A stretch of DNA of 64,000 bases, taken from positions 186,001 to 250,000 of the forward strand of contig JACPNZ010000018.1 in assembly GCA_016185245.1 (NCBI GenBank), given 5' to 3'. The position numbers were made by a program, and so were the translations under genes. Positions 1-8,649 of this stretch are shown here, one piece after another. This stretch comes from Hyphomicrobiales bacterium. Lineage in GTDB: Bacteria > Pseudomonadota > Alphaproteobacteria > Rhizobiales > Aestuariivirgaceae. The notes beneath the pieces were generated by a model that did no database searches, was not told the origin of the DNA, and was given only the letters and a program-made list of their open reading frames with translations. Every line of letters begins with the position of its first letter. Position 1 is the first letter of the stretch.

Positions 1-1
1 G

Positions 2-49
2 GAGACCATGAATCCCGGCGGTGGCGGCGACCTCAAGAAGGCAGCCTGA
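2..49 (+). CDS. 3' end of an upstream CDS (partial)
   Basis: The last 15 codons of a frame that enters from the left edge and stops with TGA at 47-49, seven bases before the fliM start. The visible tail is short, glycine-rich and ends in two Lys and two Ala. The spacing suggests it is the gene upstream of fliM in the same operon. In rhizobial flagellar clusters that position is often motA, but nothing in these 15 residues identifies it. Confidence 0.4.
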   Translation, partial: ETMNPGGGGDLKKAA

Positions 50-55
50 TAGGCG

Positions 56-922
56 ATGAGTATTCCGAAGTCACCCGGCCGCCGACCGGTCACCGCCGCG
101 CTCTTCCGGTCGCTGACCGAAGTTCCGGTGTCGGGCCGGCCGGAGGTGGTCAAGCTCTTCGACGGCCTTTCGGCATTGATTTTCGAGGAGCTTGCCAGCT
201 TCGCCACGATCACCCCACGCATCGACCTCGACGAAATTGCCGAAAATCTGACGCCGGCCACCGATGCCCTGGCTCTTATGCTGGTCTCGCAACGCGGGCG
301 CTTCGGGGTCTGGGTCGACTGCGATCGCCGCTTCGTGCTGGCCCTTGCCGAAATGTCCTTCGGCGGCAGCGGCAACGAGCCCGCCTTCGAGCTGGAGGAC
401 CGGCCGCCGTCGAAAATCGAAGCAAGGCTGCGCGAACATTTTCTTGCCGGCCTCGCGGCCAAGCTGCCAGAGGTCCTTGCCGAGGCCCTTGGCCAAACCT
501 TTCGGCCACCCGCCGATGATACGAAGGAGGACGCCACGACAGCGCCACCGGTTTGCGTCGGCGGCAGCTTTCTGGTCAATATCTTCGGTTACAGTAGCGA
601 GATTCGTGTCCTGCTCAATCGGCGCGATCTCGCCGCGATCCTTCCACGCCGAAGCACTGGTTACAAAGCCGCGGAACCGGTATTCGCGTCGAACGTGCGA
701 TTGGACGAGCCGGCGCGGCAAGCCCTGGTCGAAGTCAAGGTGCTGCTGTCGCCGGAGACGCTGTCGGTCGGCGAAATTGGCGCCCTCCGACCGGGCCAGC
801 TTATCAGGCTTGCCTGCACCGCCCATACGCCCGTGCGTATCGTCAGCGAGAACGTTGCGGTCTGTTCCGGCTCGCTGACGGCCGCCGACGGCTTCATCGC
901 CGTGCGCATCGAAAACCCATAG
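56..922 (+). CDS. fliM: Flagellar motor switch protein FliM
   Basis: Component of the flagellar C-ring at the cytoplasmic face of the motor, which sets rotation direction or speed. The 288-residue protein carries a SpoA/surface-presentation domain at about residues 214-288, matching the following FliN. The N-terminal part is diverged, as is usual for rhizobial FliM, and an obvious CheY-binding LSQxEIDALL-type motif is missing at the N terminus. The family is named mainly from the SpoA end and from the fliN-fliG-flhB genes downstream. The start lies 6 bp after the preceding stop, with an AGGCG just upstream. Confidence 0.85.
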   Translation: MSIPKSPGRRPVTAALFRSLTEVPVSGRPEVVKLFDGLSALIFEELASFATITPRIDLDEIAENLTPATDALALMLVSQRGRFGVWVDCDRRFVLALAEMSFGGSGNEPAFELEDRPPSKIEARLREHFLAGLAAKLPEVLAEALGQTFRPPADDTKEDATTAPPVCVGGSFLVNIFGYSSEIRVLLNRRDLAAILPRRSTGYKAAEPVFASNVRLDEPARQALVEVKVLLSPETLSVGEIGALRPGQLIRLACTAHTPVRIVSENVAVCSGSLTAADGFIAVRIENP

Positions 923-1002
923 TCGTTTCACGCAATCTTCCCGCAAGTTGAAGAGGATTAGACTGGGCGGGCATCGTGAAGGATTGGCAGGCCGGTGAGT
1001 AT

Positions 1003-1362
1003 ATGAATGATCCTCTTGGCAGGACTCTCGAGGAAGAGTCGCCTATCGACGTCGGAGCAGGATCGGCCCCACTCGATGCCCTGGCACCCGTCATGCCTGC
1101 CGTCGCCGAGTCCATACTGCAGATTCCGCTGACCCTGCAGGTGGTCATCGGAACGACGCGGCTGCCGTTGTCGCGGCTCGCCGAACTTCGCCCGGGCTCG
1201 ATGGTGGAACTCGATCAGCGCCTCGGCACCGCCGCCGCCATCCTGGTAAACGGCAGGGAGGTCGCCCGAGGCGAACTCTTTGTTCTCGAGGGCGAGGATT
1301 CACGGCTCGGCCTGTCAATCACCGAGGTCTTTTCCGGCGAGCGATCCGCCGGGGGTCCATGA
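1003..1362 (+). CDS. fliN: Flagellar motor switch protein FliN
   Basis: C-ring subunit that stacks with FliM. The protein is 119 residues from the ATG at 1003, with a SpoA domain over roughly residues 40-113: a hydrophobic strand, an L-x-x-L-x-x-L-x-P-G turn, then NGxxVARGEL, the typical FliN ending. An in-frame GTG at 976 would add nine residues, but GGTGAG at 994-999 places a Shine-Dalgarno properly only for 1003. The stop overlaps the fliG start in an ATGA, so the two are probably translationally coupled. Confidence 0.9.
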   Translation: MNDPLGRTLEEESPIDVGAGSAPLDALAPVMPAVAESILQIPLTLQVVIGTTRLPLSRLAELRPGSMVELDQRLGTAAAILVNGREVARGELFVLEGEDSRLGLSITEVFSGERSAGGP

Positions 1363-2396
1363 ACGCCGCACCGGAAGGCCAGTTCGACACGGTGCTGGAA
1401 GGCCTCGCCCGGCCGCCGTTGCGAAGCGTCGAAGAGAAGGTTGCCATTCTTCTCCTGGCGCTTGGCAACCCGCTCGGCACCAAGCTGCTGCAGAGCTTCG
1501 ATCCCCGGGACCTCAGGGCGATCATGAACTCGGCTTCAACCATAGGTCCGGTCGAGCGCGACGATCTCGAACTGCTGGTCGACGATTTTGCTGCCCAGTT
1601 TGCTAAGACCCTCGGCATCAACACCAGTTCCGACCACATTCGCAGTTTTGTCGAACAGGCCTTTCCGCCCGACCAGCTCAACTCGTTACTGGGACATGGC
1701 AACCGCGCCGCTGCCGAACCGGTCTGGCGGAAATTCTCCGAGGGGAGCGAGAACGCCCTGGTGCCCTATCTCCTCGACCAGCACCCGCAGACTACCGCTT
1801 TCGTCCTGTCGAACCTTGAGTCGGATCTGGCCGCCCGCTGCCTGTCCATGCTGCCGCGCGAGCTTCGCGATGCTGCGGCGCGGCGACTCCTCAAGCTTCA
1901 GCCGGTCAAGGACGTGCCGGCACAGCACCTGCGACAATGCCTGGAAGAAGACTTGCTGGCCAAAGCGGACCTCAACCTTGAGAATGAAGGCCGCAGCCGG
2001 CTGGCCAGCCTGATGAACAAGCTCGAGCGCGAACAGTCGGCGGCGATCATCGAGAGCCTTGCCGCAACCTGGCCGGAGGATGCCAAGCGGCTGCGCGGTA
2101 TGATCTTCTCCTTCGAGGATATCGACAAATTGGCGCAGCCCGCCCGCCTGGCGTTGTTCGACAAGATCCCGACCGAACAGGTCATTCCGGCGCTCAGGGG
2201 TATGCCCCCCGACTTCAAGGAAGCCGTCCTGTCGTCGATGGGAGCGAGGGCCCGCCGTATGGTCGAGGCCGAGCTTAGCAACGATAGCGGGCAGGTCGGC
2301 AAGGAGGGACAGGCGGCGCGCCGGGCGATTGCCGATGCAGCGCTTGCCATGGCGCAGCGTGGCGAAATTCTCCTGCCCGCGGCCGAAGACGGCTGA
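1359..2396 (+). CDS. fliG: Flagellar motor switch protein FliG
   Basis: Rotor protein that couples the C-ring to the MS-ring and contacts the MotA stator. The 345 residues match the usual FliG length and three-domain layout. The middle domain has the EHPQ-type surface motif in the form QHPQ, followed by T-x-A-x-x-L. The C-terminal torque helix region shows charged residues around F-x-D-I-D-K-L and R-x-A-L-F-D-K. The start overlaps the fliN stop by 4 bp and flhB follows after 15 bp. FliG shares one transcript with its neighbours by arrangement. Confidence 0.93.
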   Translation: MNAAPEGQFDTVLEGLARPPLRSVEEKVAILLLALGNPLGTKLLQSFDPRDLRAIMNSASTIGPVERDDLELLVDDFAAQFAKTLGINTSSDHIRSFVEQAFPPDQLNSLLGHGNRAAAEPVWRKFSEGSENALVPYLLDQHPQTTAFVLSNLESDLAARCLSMLPRELRDAAARRLLKLQPVKDVPAQHLRQCLEEDLLAKADLNLENEGRSRLASLMNKLEREQSAAIIESLAATWPEDAKRLRGMIFSFEDIDKLAQPARLALFDKIPTEQVIPALRGMPPDFKEAVLSSMGARARRMVEAELSNDSGQVGKEGQAARRAIADAALAMAQRGEILLPAAEDG

Positions 2397-2411
2397 TCGC
2401 GACTTGCGGCC

Positions 2412-3500
2412 ATGGCCGAAGACCAGGATCGCGAAAATCGCACCGAGGAGCCCACCGAAAAACGCATCTCGGATGCGCTGGAGCGGGGCAATGTGCCGTT
2501 CTCCCGGGAAGCGGTGGCACTTGGCTCGCTTCTCGGCATCCTCGTTGCCCTCAAATTCGTCCTGGCCTGGTCGGGCAGCCGCATCGGCGCCGGGCTCGCG
2601 TCGCTGCTCGATGGCGCCGGCAGCATTCGCCTCGAAGGCCATCCCGATACGTCAATCCTCCTAACTCGCACCGCATTCGACATCGGCATGGCGGCGATTC
2701 CGGTCTTTGCCGTTCTGGGGCTCGCCGGGCTTGCCGCTTCGCTCTTTCAGAACACGCCACAGGCAAGTCTCGAACGCATCACGCCGAAGCTTTCGCGGAT
2801 TTCTCCCATCGGCGGCTGGCGGCGCTTGTTCGGTATCGGGGCGCTGGTCGAATTCGGCAAGTCGGTCGGCAAGATCGTCGCTGTCGCAGCCATTGCCGGT
2901 CTAGTCCTGAAATCCCAGGTCGGAGCGACGATCAATGTGCTGCAGGTCGATCCGCTGCACCTGCCGGCAACCATCGCCGACCTCCTGATCGAGATCGTAC
3001 TTCCCCTCTGCGCCGTATCGGTGGGGCTCGCCGCCGCCGATATCGCCTGGTCGCGTTACCGCTGGCGCCGCGACCTGCGGATGACCCGCCAGGAACTGAA
3101 GGACGAACACCGCCAGGCCGAAGGCGATGTCCAGATCAAGCTACGCATTCGCGCCATCGCCCGCCAGCGCGTGTCGCGGCGCATGATGGCGAGACTTCCG
3201 ACGGCAACCGTGGTGATCGCCAACCCCACGCATTTCGCCGTCGCCCTTCGTTACCTTCGCGGCGAGGGCGGCGCTCCCCTAGTCATCGCTAAGGGCGTCG
3301 ATCACCTGGCCCTGCGCATCCGCGAACTGGCGGAAGCGCATGAGATTCCGGTGGTCGAGAATCAGCCGCTGGCAAGATCGCTCTACGAGAAGGTCGAACT
3401 CGACCAGGCAATTCCGGCGGAGTTCTACCGGGCGGTCGCCGAAATCATCCACTTCCTGCAGGTGCGCCGCATGTATACGGCACCGGCCACCAGACAGTGA
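2412..3500 (+). CDS. flhB: Flagellar type III export protein FlhB
   Basis: Inner-membrane component of the flagellar export gate that switches substrate specificity from rod/hook to filament. It has 362 residues: a charged N terminus with the family E-x-P-T-x-K-R pattern, about four membrane segments between residues 30 and 210, then a cytoplasmic domain. The autocleavage motif NPTH lies at residues 271-274 and is intact. It is the last gene of the flagellar block. Its TGA ends 2 bp before the convergent agmatinase-family gene, leaving no room for an intergenic terminator. Confidence 0.95.
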   Translation: MAEDQDRENRTEEPTEKRISDALERGNVPFSREAVALGSLLGILVALKFVLAWSGSRIGAGLASLLDGAGSIRLEGHPDTSILLTRTAFDIGMAAIPVFAVLGLAGLAASLFQNTPQASLERITPKLSRISPIGGWRRLFGIGALVEFGKSVGKIVAVAAIAGLVLKSQVGATINVLQVDPLHLPATIADLLIEIVLPLCAVSVGLAAADIAWSRYRWRRDLRMTRQELKDEHRQAEGDVQIKLRIRAIARQRVSRRMMARLPTATVVIANPTHFAVALRYLRGEGGAPLVIAKGVDHLALRIRELAEAHEIPVVENQPLARSLYEKVELDQAIPAEFYRAVAEIIHFLQVRRMYTAPATRQ

Positions 3501-3502
3501 GC

Positions 3503-4465
3503 TCAACGCCGTCGTTTCGCCACGTCCTCGGCCATCGAGCACAGAATCTCGAACATCATGACGACACCGGCATAGGCCGTCAGGCCGGAGGGGTCGAAGG
3601 GCGGAGAGACTTCCACCACGTCGGCGCCGACGATATTCAGTCCACGGAGCTCTCGCAGCATCTGCTGGGCCTGGAAGGTGGTGAAGCCGCCGACCTCCGG
3701 CGTGCCGGTTCCCGGCGCATAGACCGGATCGAGCATGTCGATATCGAAGCTCACATAGACCGGCCCGTCGCCGACGATCCGGCGGGCCTCGGCCATGATC
3801 GCCTTCCCGCCCTTCTCCATCGCTTCCTCAATGCGGACGAGCCGGACACCCATCTTCTGGCCATAGGCAAAGTCGTCGAGATCGTACATGGAGCCGCGCA
3901 GGCCGATCTGGATGGTCCGCCGGGGGTCGAGCACGCCCTCTTCGATCGCCCGCCGGAACGGCGTGCCATGGGTGTATTTGAAACCGCCGAAATAGCCGTC
4001 ATAGAGGTCGGTGTGGGCATCGAAATGGATCATGCCGACCGGGCGCTTCCCGCCCACCGCCCGCAGCACCGGCAAAGAGCACAGATGATCGCCGCCCGCC
4101 GATAATGGCCGGATTCCCTTGCCGACGAGCTTCTTGAAGTAACCTTCGACCCGCTTCAGCCCGTCGTCGACATTGGCCGGGTTCACCGGGCAGTCGCCGA
4201 GGTCCGCCACATTGGCGAGATCATAGGGAACGATGTGCATGGTCTGGTGCATGCGCCGCACCATGGAGGACTGGTCGCGCATCTGGCGCGGCCCATGGCG
4301 CGGGCCTGGCCGGTTGGTGGTGCCGCCATCCCAGGGAATGCCGACGAGGCCGATGTCGATGTCCTTCGCCTGGTCGAGCGGCACATGCGGCATCCGCATG
4401 AAGGTGGCGATGCCGCCAAAGCGCGGGGTGACGAGGCCGGAAACGGGTTGGTTGAAGTCGCTCAT
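3503..4465 (-). CDS. speB: Agmatinase / guanidino-acid ureohydrolase
   Basis: Ureohydrolase of the arginase family, a cytoplasmic Mn-dependent enzyme that releases urea from a guanidino compound. All metal-binding motifs are present: GGDH at residues 124-127, DAHTD at 149-153 and S-F-D-I-D-x-x-D-P at 239-247. Length (320) fits agmatinases, guanidinobutyrases and guanidinopropionases equally, so the substrate is not settled. The gene starts 7 bp after the stop of the M24 enzyme upstream on the same strand, implying co-transcription and perhaps one catabolic route for nitrogenous solutes. Confidence 0.85.
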   Translation of the reverse strand: MSDFNQPVSGLVTPRFGGIATFMRMPHVPLDQAKDIDIGLVGIPWDGGTTNRPGPRHGPRQMRDQSSMVRRMHQTMHIVPYDLANVADLGDCPVNPANVDDGLKRVEGYFKKLVGKGIRPLSAGGDHLCSLPVLRAVGGKRPVGMIHFDAHTDLYDGYFGGFKYTHGTPFRRAIEEGVLDPRRTIQIGLRGSMYDLDDFAYGQKMGVRLVRIEEAMEKGGKAIMAEARRIVGDGPVYVSFDIDMLDPVYAPGTGTPEVGGFTTFQAQQMLRELRGLNIVGADVVEVSPPFDPSGLTAYAGVVMMFEILCSMAEDVAKRRR

Positions 4466-4472
4466 GGTGTCC

Positions 4473-5654
4473 TCAGGATTTGATCACCAGCTTGCGCGGC
4501 GTCGTGCACAGGCATTCGGCCCCGCGTGCCGTGATCAGGATGGTTTCCGACAGTTCAAGCCCGCCATCGTCGAGCCACAGGGCCGGCATGAAATGCAACG
4601 TCATGTTGGGTTCGAGCACGGTCTTGTCGCCACGCCTGATGGAGAGCGTGCGCTCACCCCAGTCGGGCGGATAGGAGAGGCCGATGGCATAACCGGCGCG
4701 TGAGTCCTTGTCGAATCCCAGGCGCTTCAAAGTACCGAAGAAGGCCTCGGCCACCTCGCCGCAGGTTCGGCCCGGCCGACAGAGGTCGAGCCCAGCCTCG
4801 GTTGCTTCCAGCACCGCCTTCTCGGCATCGAGGAATTTCCACGGCGGCTTTCCCAGATAGACGGTGCGCGACAAGGGCGCATGATAGCGCCGGTAGCAGC
4901 CGCCGAGCTCGAAGAAGGTGCCTTCGTTGTTCTGGAACGGCCGGTCGTCCCAGGTGAGATGGGGGGCCGTGGCATCGACCCCCGAGGGCAGCATGGGCAC
5001 GAATGCGGCATAGTCGCCCCAGTGGCCGCCGGCGCCCAGGATCGCCTGCTTCTGCACCTCTGCCACCAGTACATTCTTGGGCAGCCCCGGCTCGACCAAC
5101 TCGACCACCTTGGCATGCATGGCATCGACGATCTTCGCCGCACGGCGGATAAACTCGACTTCGTAGTCACTCTTCACGCCGCGCTGCCAGTTCACCAGGC
5201 CGGTGGTATCGTCGAATTGCGCGTTCTTGAGATGGGCGCGCAACGACTGGTTAGCCGCCGCCGAGAACCAGTAATTGTCCATCTCGACGCCGATCCGCGC
5301 GCTGGCCCAGCCCCGCGCCACGATCTCGGCCGCGAGGTGATCCATGGGATGGCGCTCGGCCGACTGCACGTAATGGTCGGGGTAGCCCACGATATTGCCG
5401 GGGTTCATGAACACCGTGCGCCGCGCGCCATTGGCATCCATGCCGCGGCCCCACCACAGGGGTTCGCCCTCGAGCCCGAGCAGCACCGCCTGATGGGTAT
5501 AGAAGGACCAGCCGTCATAGCCGGTGAGCCAGGCCATGTTCGAAGGGTCGGAAACGACCAGAAGTTCGAGATTTCGCCTGGCCATGGCGCCTCGGGTCTT
5601 GGCGATGCGGCGATGATATTCGGCGAGCGGGAAATGTAGCGTGACAGCGGTCAT
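4473..5654 (-). CDS. doeA: M24 family hydrolase, ectoine hydrolase (DoeA/EutD) type
   Basis: Creatinase/aminopeptidase-P fold enzyme. The 393-residue form starting at 5654 has an N-terminal creatinase-like domain and a C-terminal pita-bread domain. Stretches such as D-P-S-N-M-A-W-L-T-G-Y-D-G, W-W-G-R-G-M-D-A-N-G-A, Y-P-D-H-Y-V-Q-S and S-Y-P-P-D-W-G-E-R-T are, from memory, characteristic of ectoine hydrolases, which open the ectoine ring to N-acetyl-diaminobutyrate. The frame can extend to 5831, but the added 59 residues look non-coding. No other ectoine gene is nearby. It is divergent from the RpiR regulator and 7 bp upstream of the agmatinase-type gene. Function is by family resemblance only. 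Confidence 0.7.
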   Translation of the reverse strand: MTAVTLHFPLAEYHRRIAKTRGAMARRNLELLVVSDPSNMAWLTGYDGWSFYTHQAVLLGLEGEPLWWGRGMDANGARRTVFMNPGNIVGYPDHYVQSAERHPMDHLAAEIVARGWASARIGVEMDNYWFSAAANQSLRAHLKNAQFDDTTGLVNWQRGVKSDYEVEFIRRAAKIVDAMHAKVVELVEPGLPKNVLVAEVQKQAILGAGGHWGDYAAFVPMLPSGVDATAPHLTWDDRPFQNNEGTFFELGGCYRRYHAPLSRTVYLGKPPWKFLDAEKAVLEATEAGLDLCRPGRTCGEVAEAFFGTLKRLGFDKDSRAGYAIGLSYPPDWGERTLSIRRGDKTVLEPNMTLHFMPALWLDDGGLELSETILITARGAECLCTTPRKLVIKS

Positions 5655-5976
5655 GGCGGCGGCAGATTGGCCACTGTCGGCCTCCTGTGCAAGGGCCGGC
5701 TTGCCGGCGAGTCGCGGCTGGCCACAGGCCAGAATGGAAAAAATGTTGGATGGTGAAAAAATATGGAATGTGTATTCTGCGTATTCCGTGGGACCCGTGG
5801 GCGGGCGCGGAATTGGAGCCGGCACTGACATGCTGGAATGTTAGTCCAAATGATGATGATTCATTCGTCGACATGGATGGTGCAGGAATTGGCGCCGAAA
5901 ATCGCCGATTTGGCACCAGAAAGCGTGCTGTTGCCGTTGTGGTTCGCACCCTCGGCAACCTCGTTCGGGCTGCGCT
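5655..5976. promoter_or_regulatory. Divergent regulatory region between the M24 gene and the RpiR regulator
   Basis: A 322-bp gene-free stretch. Bases 5730-5790 are clearly AT-richer than the surroundings and contain direct repeats of ATGG followed by an A-run (near 5734 and 5750). An inverted repeat GGAAT (5765-5769) / ATTCC (5783-5787) also occurs here. Within it, 5765-5778 reads GGAA-N6-TTCT, one base off the GGAA-N6-TTCC operator known for the rhizobial RpiR-type inositol regulator. Another GGAAT lies at 5835. This looks like the control region for the doeA-like operon and perhaps for autoregulation of the RpiR gene. No convincing -10/-35 pair was found. Confidence 0.5.
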
Positions 5977-6816
5977 ATGGCTGAGATCGACACCCCGCCG
6001 AGAGACTTTGCCGGGCTCAAATCGCTCATCGTCGAGCGGGCCGCCAACCTGCCGAAGCGCCTCACCCAGATCGCCACCTATGCCGTCGAACACCCCGACG
6101 AGATCGCCTTCGGCACCGTCTCGTCGATTGCCGAGCAGGCCGAGGTGCAGCCCTCGACGCTGGTGCGTTTCTCCCAGGCCTTGGGCTACCAGGGCTTTTC
6201 CGAACTGCAGGAAGTGTTCCGCTCGCGCCTGCGCGACCGGGTTCTCAACTATGACGAACGCATCGAACAGCTGCGCCAGCACGCGCTCACCTCCTCGAAG
6301 CCCAACGTGATCTTCCACGGTTTCGGCGAGGCGGCCGAGAAATCCATTCTGGCGCTGCGCGAGAAACTGGAGCCCGGCGCCCTCGACCGTGCCGTGGACA
6401 TCCTGGCCAGGGCCGAGACCATCTATCTCATCGGCCTCCGGCGTTCGTTCCCGATTACCTCCTACATGGCCTATGCCTTCGGAAAGCTTGGTGTACGGAG
6501 TATCTTGATCGACGCCGTGGGCGGGCTCGCCGCCGAACAGCTTACTTTCGCCACCCGCAAGGACGTGGTCCTCGCCATCAGCTTCACGCCCTACGCCAGC
6601 GAGACGGTGGCCCTGACCCAGAACGCCGCTGCCCGTCAGGTTCCGGTGATAGCGGTTACCGACAGTCCGTTTTCGCCGCTGGCCCAGCTTGCCAGCTTGT
6701 GGATCGAAGTGGTCGAGGCCAATTTCGAGGGCTTCCGCTCCATGGCGGCAACCCTGACCCTTGCCATGACGCTGACCGTCGCCGTCGCCGAGCGCCGCGG
6801 ACCGGCAAGCGCCTGA
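5977..6816 (+). CDS. RpiR-family transcriptional regulator, probably IolR-like
   Basis: DNA-binding repressor/activator with an N-terminal helix-turn-helix (about residues 30-80, with the family S-S-I-A-E-x-A-x-V-x-P-S-T-L-V-R-F pattern) and a C-terminal SIS sugar-phosphate-binding domain (about 125-260). At 279 residues it has the normal family length. Rhizobial inositol catabolism is controlled by an RpiR-type protein (IolR) that binds GGAA-N6-TTCC. A perfect such site occurs in the iolG-iolC intergenic region 3.7 kb away and a near match lies just upstream of this gene. It could instead control only the divergent M24-agmatinase operon. IolR identity is inference. Confidence 0.75.
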   Translation: MAEIDTPPRDFAGLKSLIVERAANLPKRLTQIATYAVEHPDEIAFGTVSSIAEQAEVQPSTLVRFSQALGYQGFSELQEVFRSRLRDRVLNYDERIEQLRQHALTSSKPNVIFHGFGEAAEKSILALREKLEPGALDRAVDILARAETIYLIGLRRSFPITSYMAYAFGKLGVRSILIDAVGGLAAEQLTFATRKDVVLAISFTPYASETVALTQNAAARQVPVIAVTDSPFSPLAQLASLWIEVVEANFEGFRSMAATLTLAMTLTVAVAERRGPASA

Positions 6817-6829
6817 GGCGCGAGCCGCT

Positions 6830-7684
6830 TCAATCGTCCGGCAATTTCTCGCCGAAAAATAGGATCATCATGGTCTTGCTGATGATATTCAACAGGATGC
6901 CGAACAGGACAAGACCGAACAACATGGTGAAACTGGCGACCAGGCGGCCGCCTACGGTAACCGGATACATGTCGCCGTAGCCGGTTGTCGTCATGGTGGT
7001 CATGGACCACCACATGGCGGCGGGTATCGACGTGAAGAAGCGCTTGTCCTCGGCGATCGTCGCGCCACTCAGCGGATCAACGGGCATGTAGGTTGCGGGC
7101 CTCTGCCCGGCGGGCGTGGCCATGTCGATGGCGTCCTGGCCGGCCTGCAGCACATCGGGAGCATAGAGATAGCCCTCGACGAAATACATCGCGGTACTCG
7201 AAATCATCAGCACCGCAAAGAAGATGATGAAATAGATCTTGAGGTTTGCCAGAATCGGGTTGGTTTCGTGATGCTCGGCACCTTTGGCCTGGTCGGCGGC
7301 GGCACGGGCAAGCTTCAAAACGCGCAACACACGGGCGACGCGCAGGAGTCTGATGGTCTTGGTGCCGCGCACCGCCGTGAGGTTAAGCAGCATGAGATAG
7401 GACGGCGCCACCGAAATGATATCGATCAGGCCCCAGAAACTGAACACATAGCGCAACGGTCTCGGCGCAAATGCGATGTTGGCGACGGCGTCTGCGGTGA
7501 AGAAGGCGACGGTAATCCACTCCGACCAATTGAAGTATGAGCCATAGTTGTCGGACAGTGACTGCACGCTCTCCAGCGCCAGCGAGGCGCAGGAAGCAAA
7601 AATGAAGACCATCACGATATTGTGCCAGATGCGATAGCCGGAATAGTGCGGATCGGTGAAGATCCGGCGCAAGCTGGGTAGCAT
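6830..7684 (-). CDS. Voltage-gated potassium channel, Kv type
   Basis: Six-transmembrane channel subunit that conducts K+ across the inner membrane. S4 carries regularly spaced arginines (R-x-x-R-x-x-R-x-x-R-x-x-K pattern near residue 115-130). The pore has the selectivity filter T-T-T-G-Y-G-D. Between S5 and the pore helix sits an unusually long extracytoplasmic loop of about 42 residues. The C terminus ends soon after S6, with no RCK/TrkA domain. ATG at 7684 is preferred over an in-frame TTG at 7687 because AGGTG sits at good spacing. It lies convergent to the RpiR gene with 13 bp between stops. Confidence 0.88.
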   Translation of the reverse strand: MLPSLRRIFTDPHYSGYRIWHNIVMVFIFASCASLALESVQSLSDNYGSYFNWSEWITVAFFTADAVANIAFAPRPLRYVFSFWGLIDIISVAPSYLMLLNLTAVRGTKTIRLLRVARVLRVLKLARAAADQAKGAEHHETNPILANLKIYFIIFFAVLMISSTAMYFVEGYLYAPDVLQAGQDAIDMATPAGQRPATYMPVDPLSGATIAEDKRFFTSIPAAMWWSMTTMTTTGYGDMYPVTVGGRLVASFTMLFGLVLFGILLNIISKTMMILFFGEKLPDD

Positions 7685-7821
7685 CAATCACCTGAGAGAA
7701 GGTCTTGGCGACTCAAGCGGGAGCTTCGGACTGGCGGAAGGGTTAATGGCCGTCGGCGTTGTCGCGCAAGACATAAACGAAAATTAATGTGCCCTTATAT
7801 ACCGGGCTTAACCTGAGTCTC

Positions 7822-8649
7822 TCAGGACATCGCCGGCGGCTCGGCGCTGGCGTTTCCGGCGCCGATGACCTGCTGGTCGAAGTCGATGACCGAGCCGGTC
7901 ATCATGCCCGACTCCTCGCTCGAAAGGTAGGCAACGGCGCGGGCGACCTCGGCGGGCTTCAACAGGCGGCCGAAGGGCCGGCCGGCTTCAGCCTTCTTCA
8001 ACCAGTCGGGTTCGGCATCGTGGTAGGTTTTCATGATGCGGTCTTCGCCGGGCGTATCCATCCAGCCGATGTTGAGCGCATTGACGCGAATCTGATGGCG
8101 CATGACGCTGTAGGCGACGTTCTTGGTGAGGATGGCAAGCGCCCCCTTCGAGGCGCAGTAGGCGGTGATGAAGCTCTGTCCGCCACGGCCCGAGATCGAG
8201 GCGATGTTGACTATGGTGCCCTTGGTGCGGTTCTTCTTCATAATGTGCAGCGCATCCTGGATCAGGAAGAACGGAGCCCTGACATTGACGGCGAACATGC
8301 GGTCGAAGAGCTCGGGAGAGGTATCCCAGATGGTGCCGCGATCGGTAATTCCGGCGCTGTTGACGACGGCGTCGACGCGGCCAAACTCCTTGTCGGCCGC
8401 GGCGCCGAGCTTGCGCACATCGTCGACCTTGCCGAGATCAGCCTCGACAAAGACAGTCCTGACGCCCTTCTTGTCGAGGTCGGCCTTGACCCGGGCACCG
8501 TTGGCGGCGTTGCGGCCGGCAATCACCAGGCCTTTCACGCCGCGATCGGCAAAGAGATGGGCGATGGTCTCGCCCAGCCCTTGCGTCGAACCGGTGACGA
8601 TGGCGACCTTGCCGTCCATCGAAAGGTGGCGGAGCGAGTCGGCATTCAT
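7822..8649 (-). CDS. Short-chain dehydrogenase/reductase next to iolG
   Basis: Classical SDR of about 275 residues with the NAD(P) motif T-G-S-x-x-G-L-G near the N terminus, N-S-A-G, and the catalytic Y-C-A-S-K with its upstream serine (A-S-I-S). The start can be ATG at 8649, overlapping the iolG stop as TGATG, or GTG at 8652. Coupling to iolG suggests an inositol-related dehydrogenation, for example of another inositol stereoisomer or an inosose. The substrate cannot be told from the sequence. The 137 bp between it and the potassium channel gene hold no gene. Confidence 0.85.
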   Translation of the reverse strand: MNADSLRHLSMDGKVAIVTGSTQGLGETIAHLFADRGVKGLVIAGRNAANGARVKADLDKKGVRTVFVEADLGKVDDVRKLGAAADKEFGRVDAVVNSAGITDRGTIWDTSPELFDRMFAVNVRAPFFLIQDALHIMKKNRTKGTIVNIASISGRGGQSFITAYCASKGALAILTKNVAYSVMRHQIRVNALNIGWMDTPGEDRIMKTYHDAEPDWLKKAEAGRPFGRLLKPAEVARAVAYLSSEESGMMTGSVIDFDQQVIGAGNASAEPPAMS

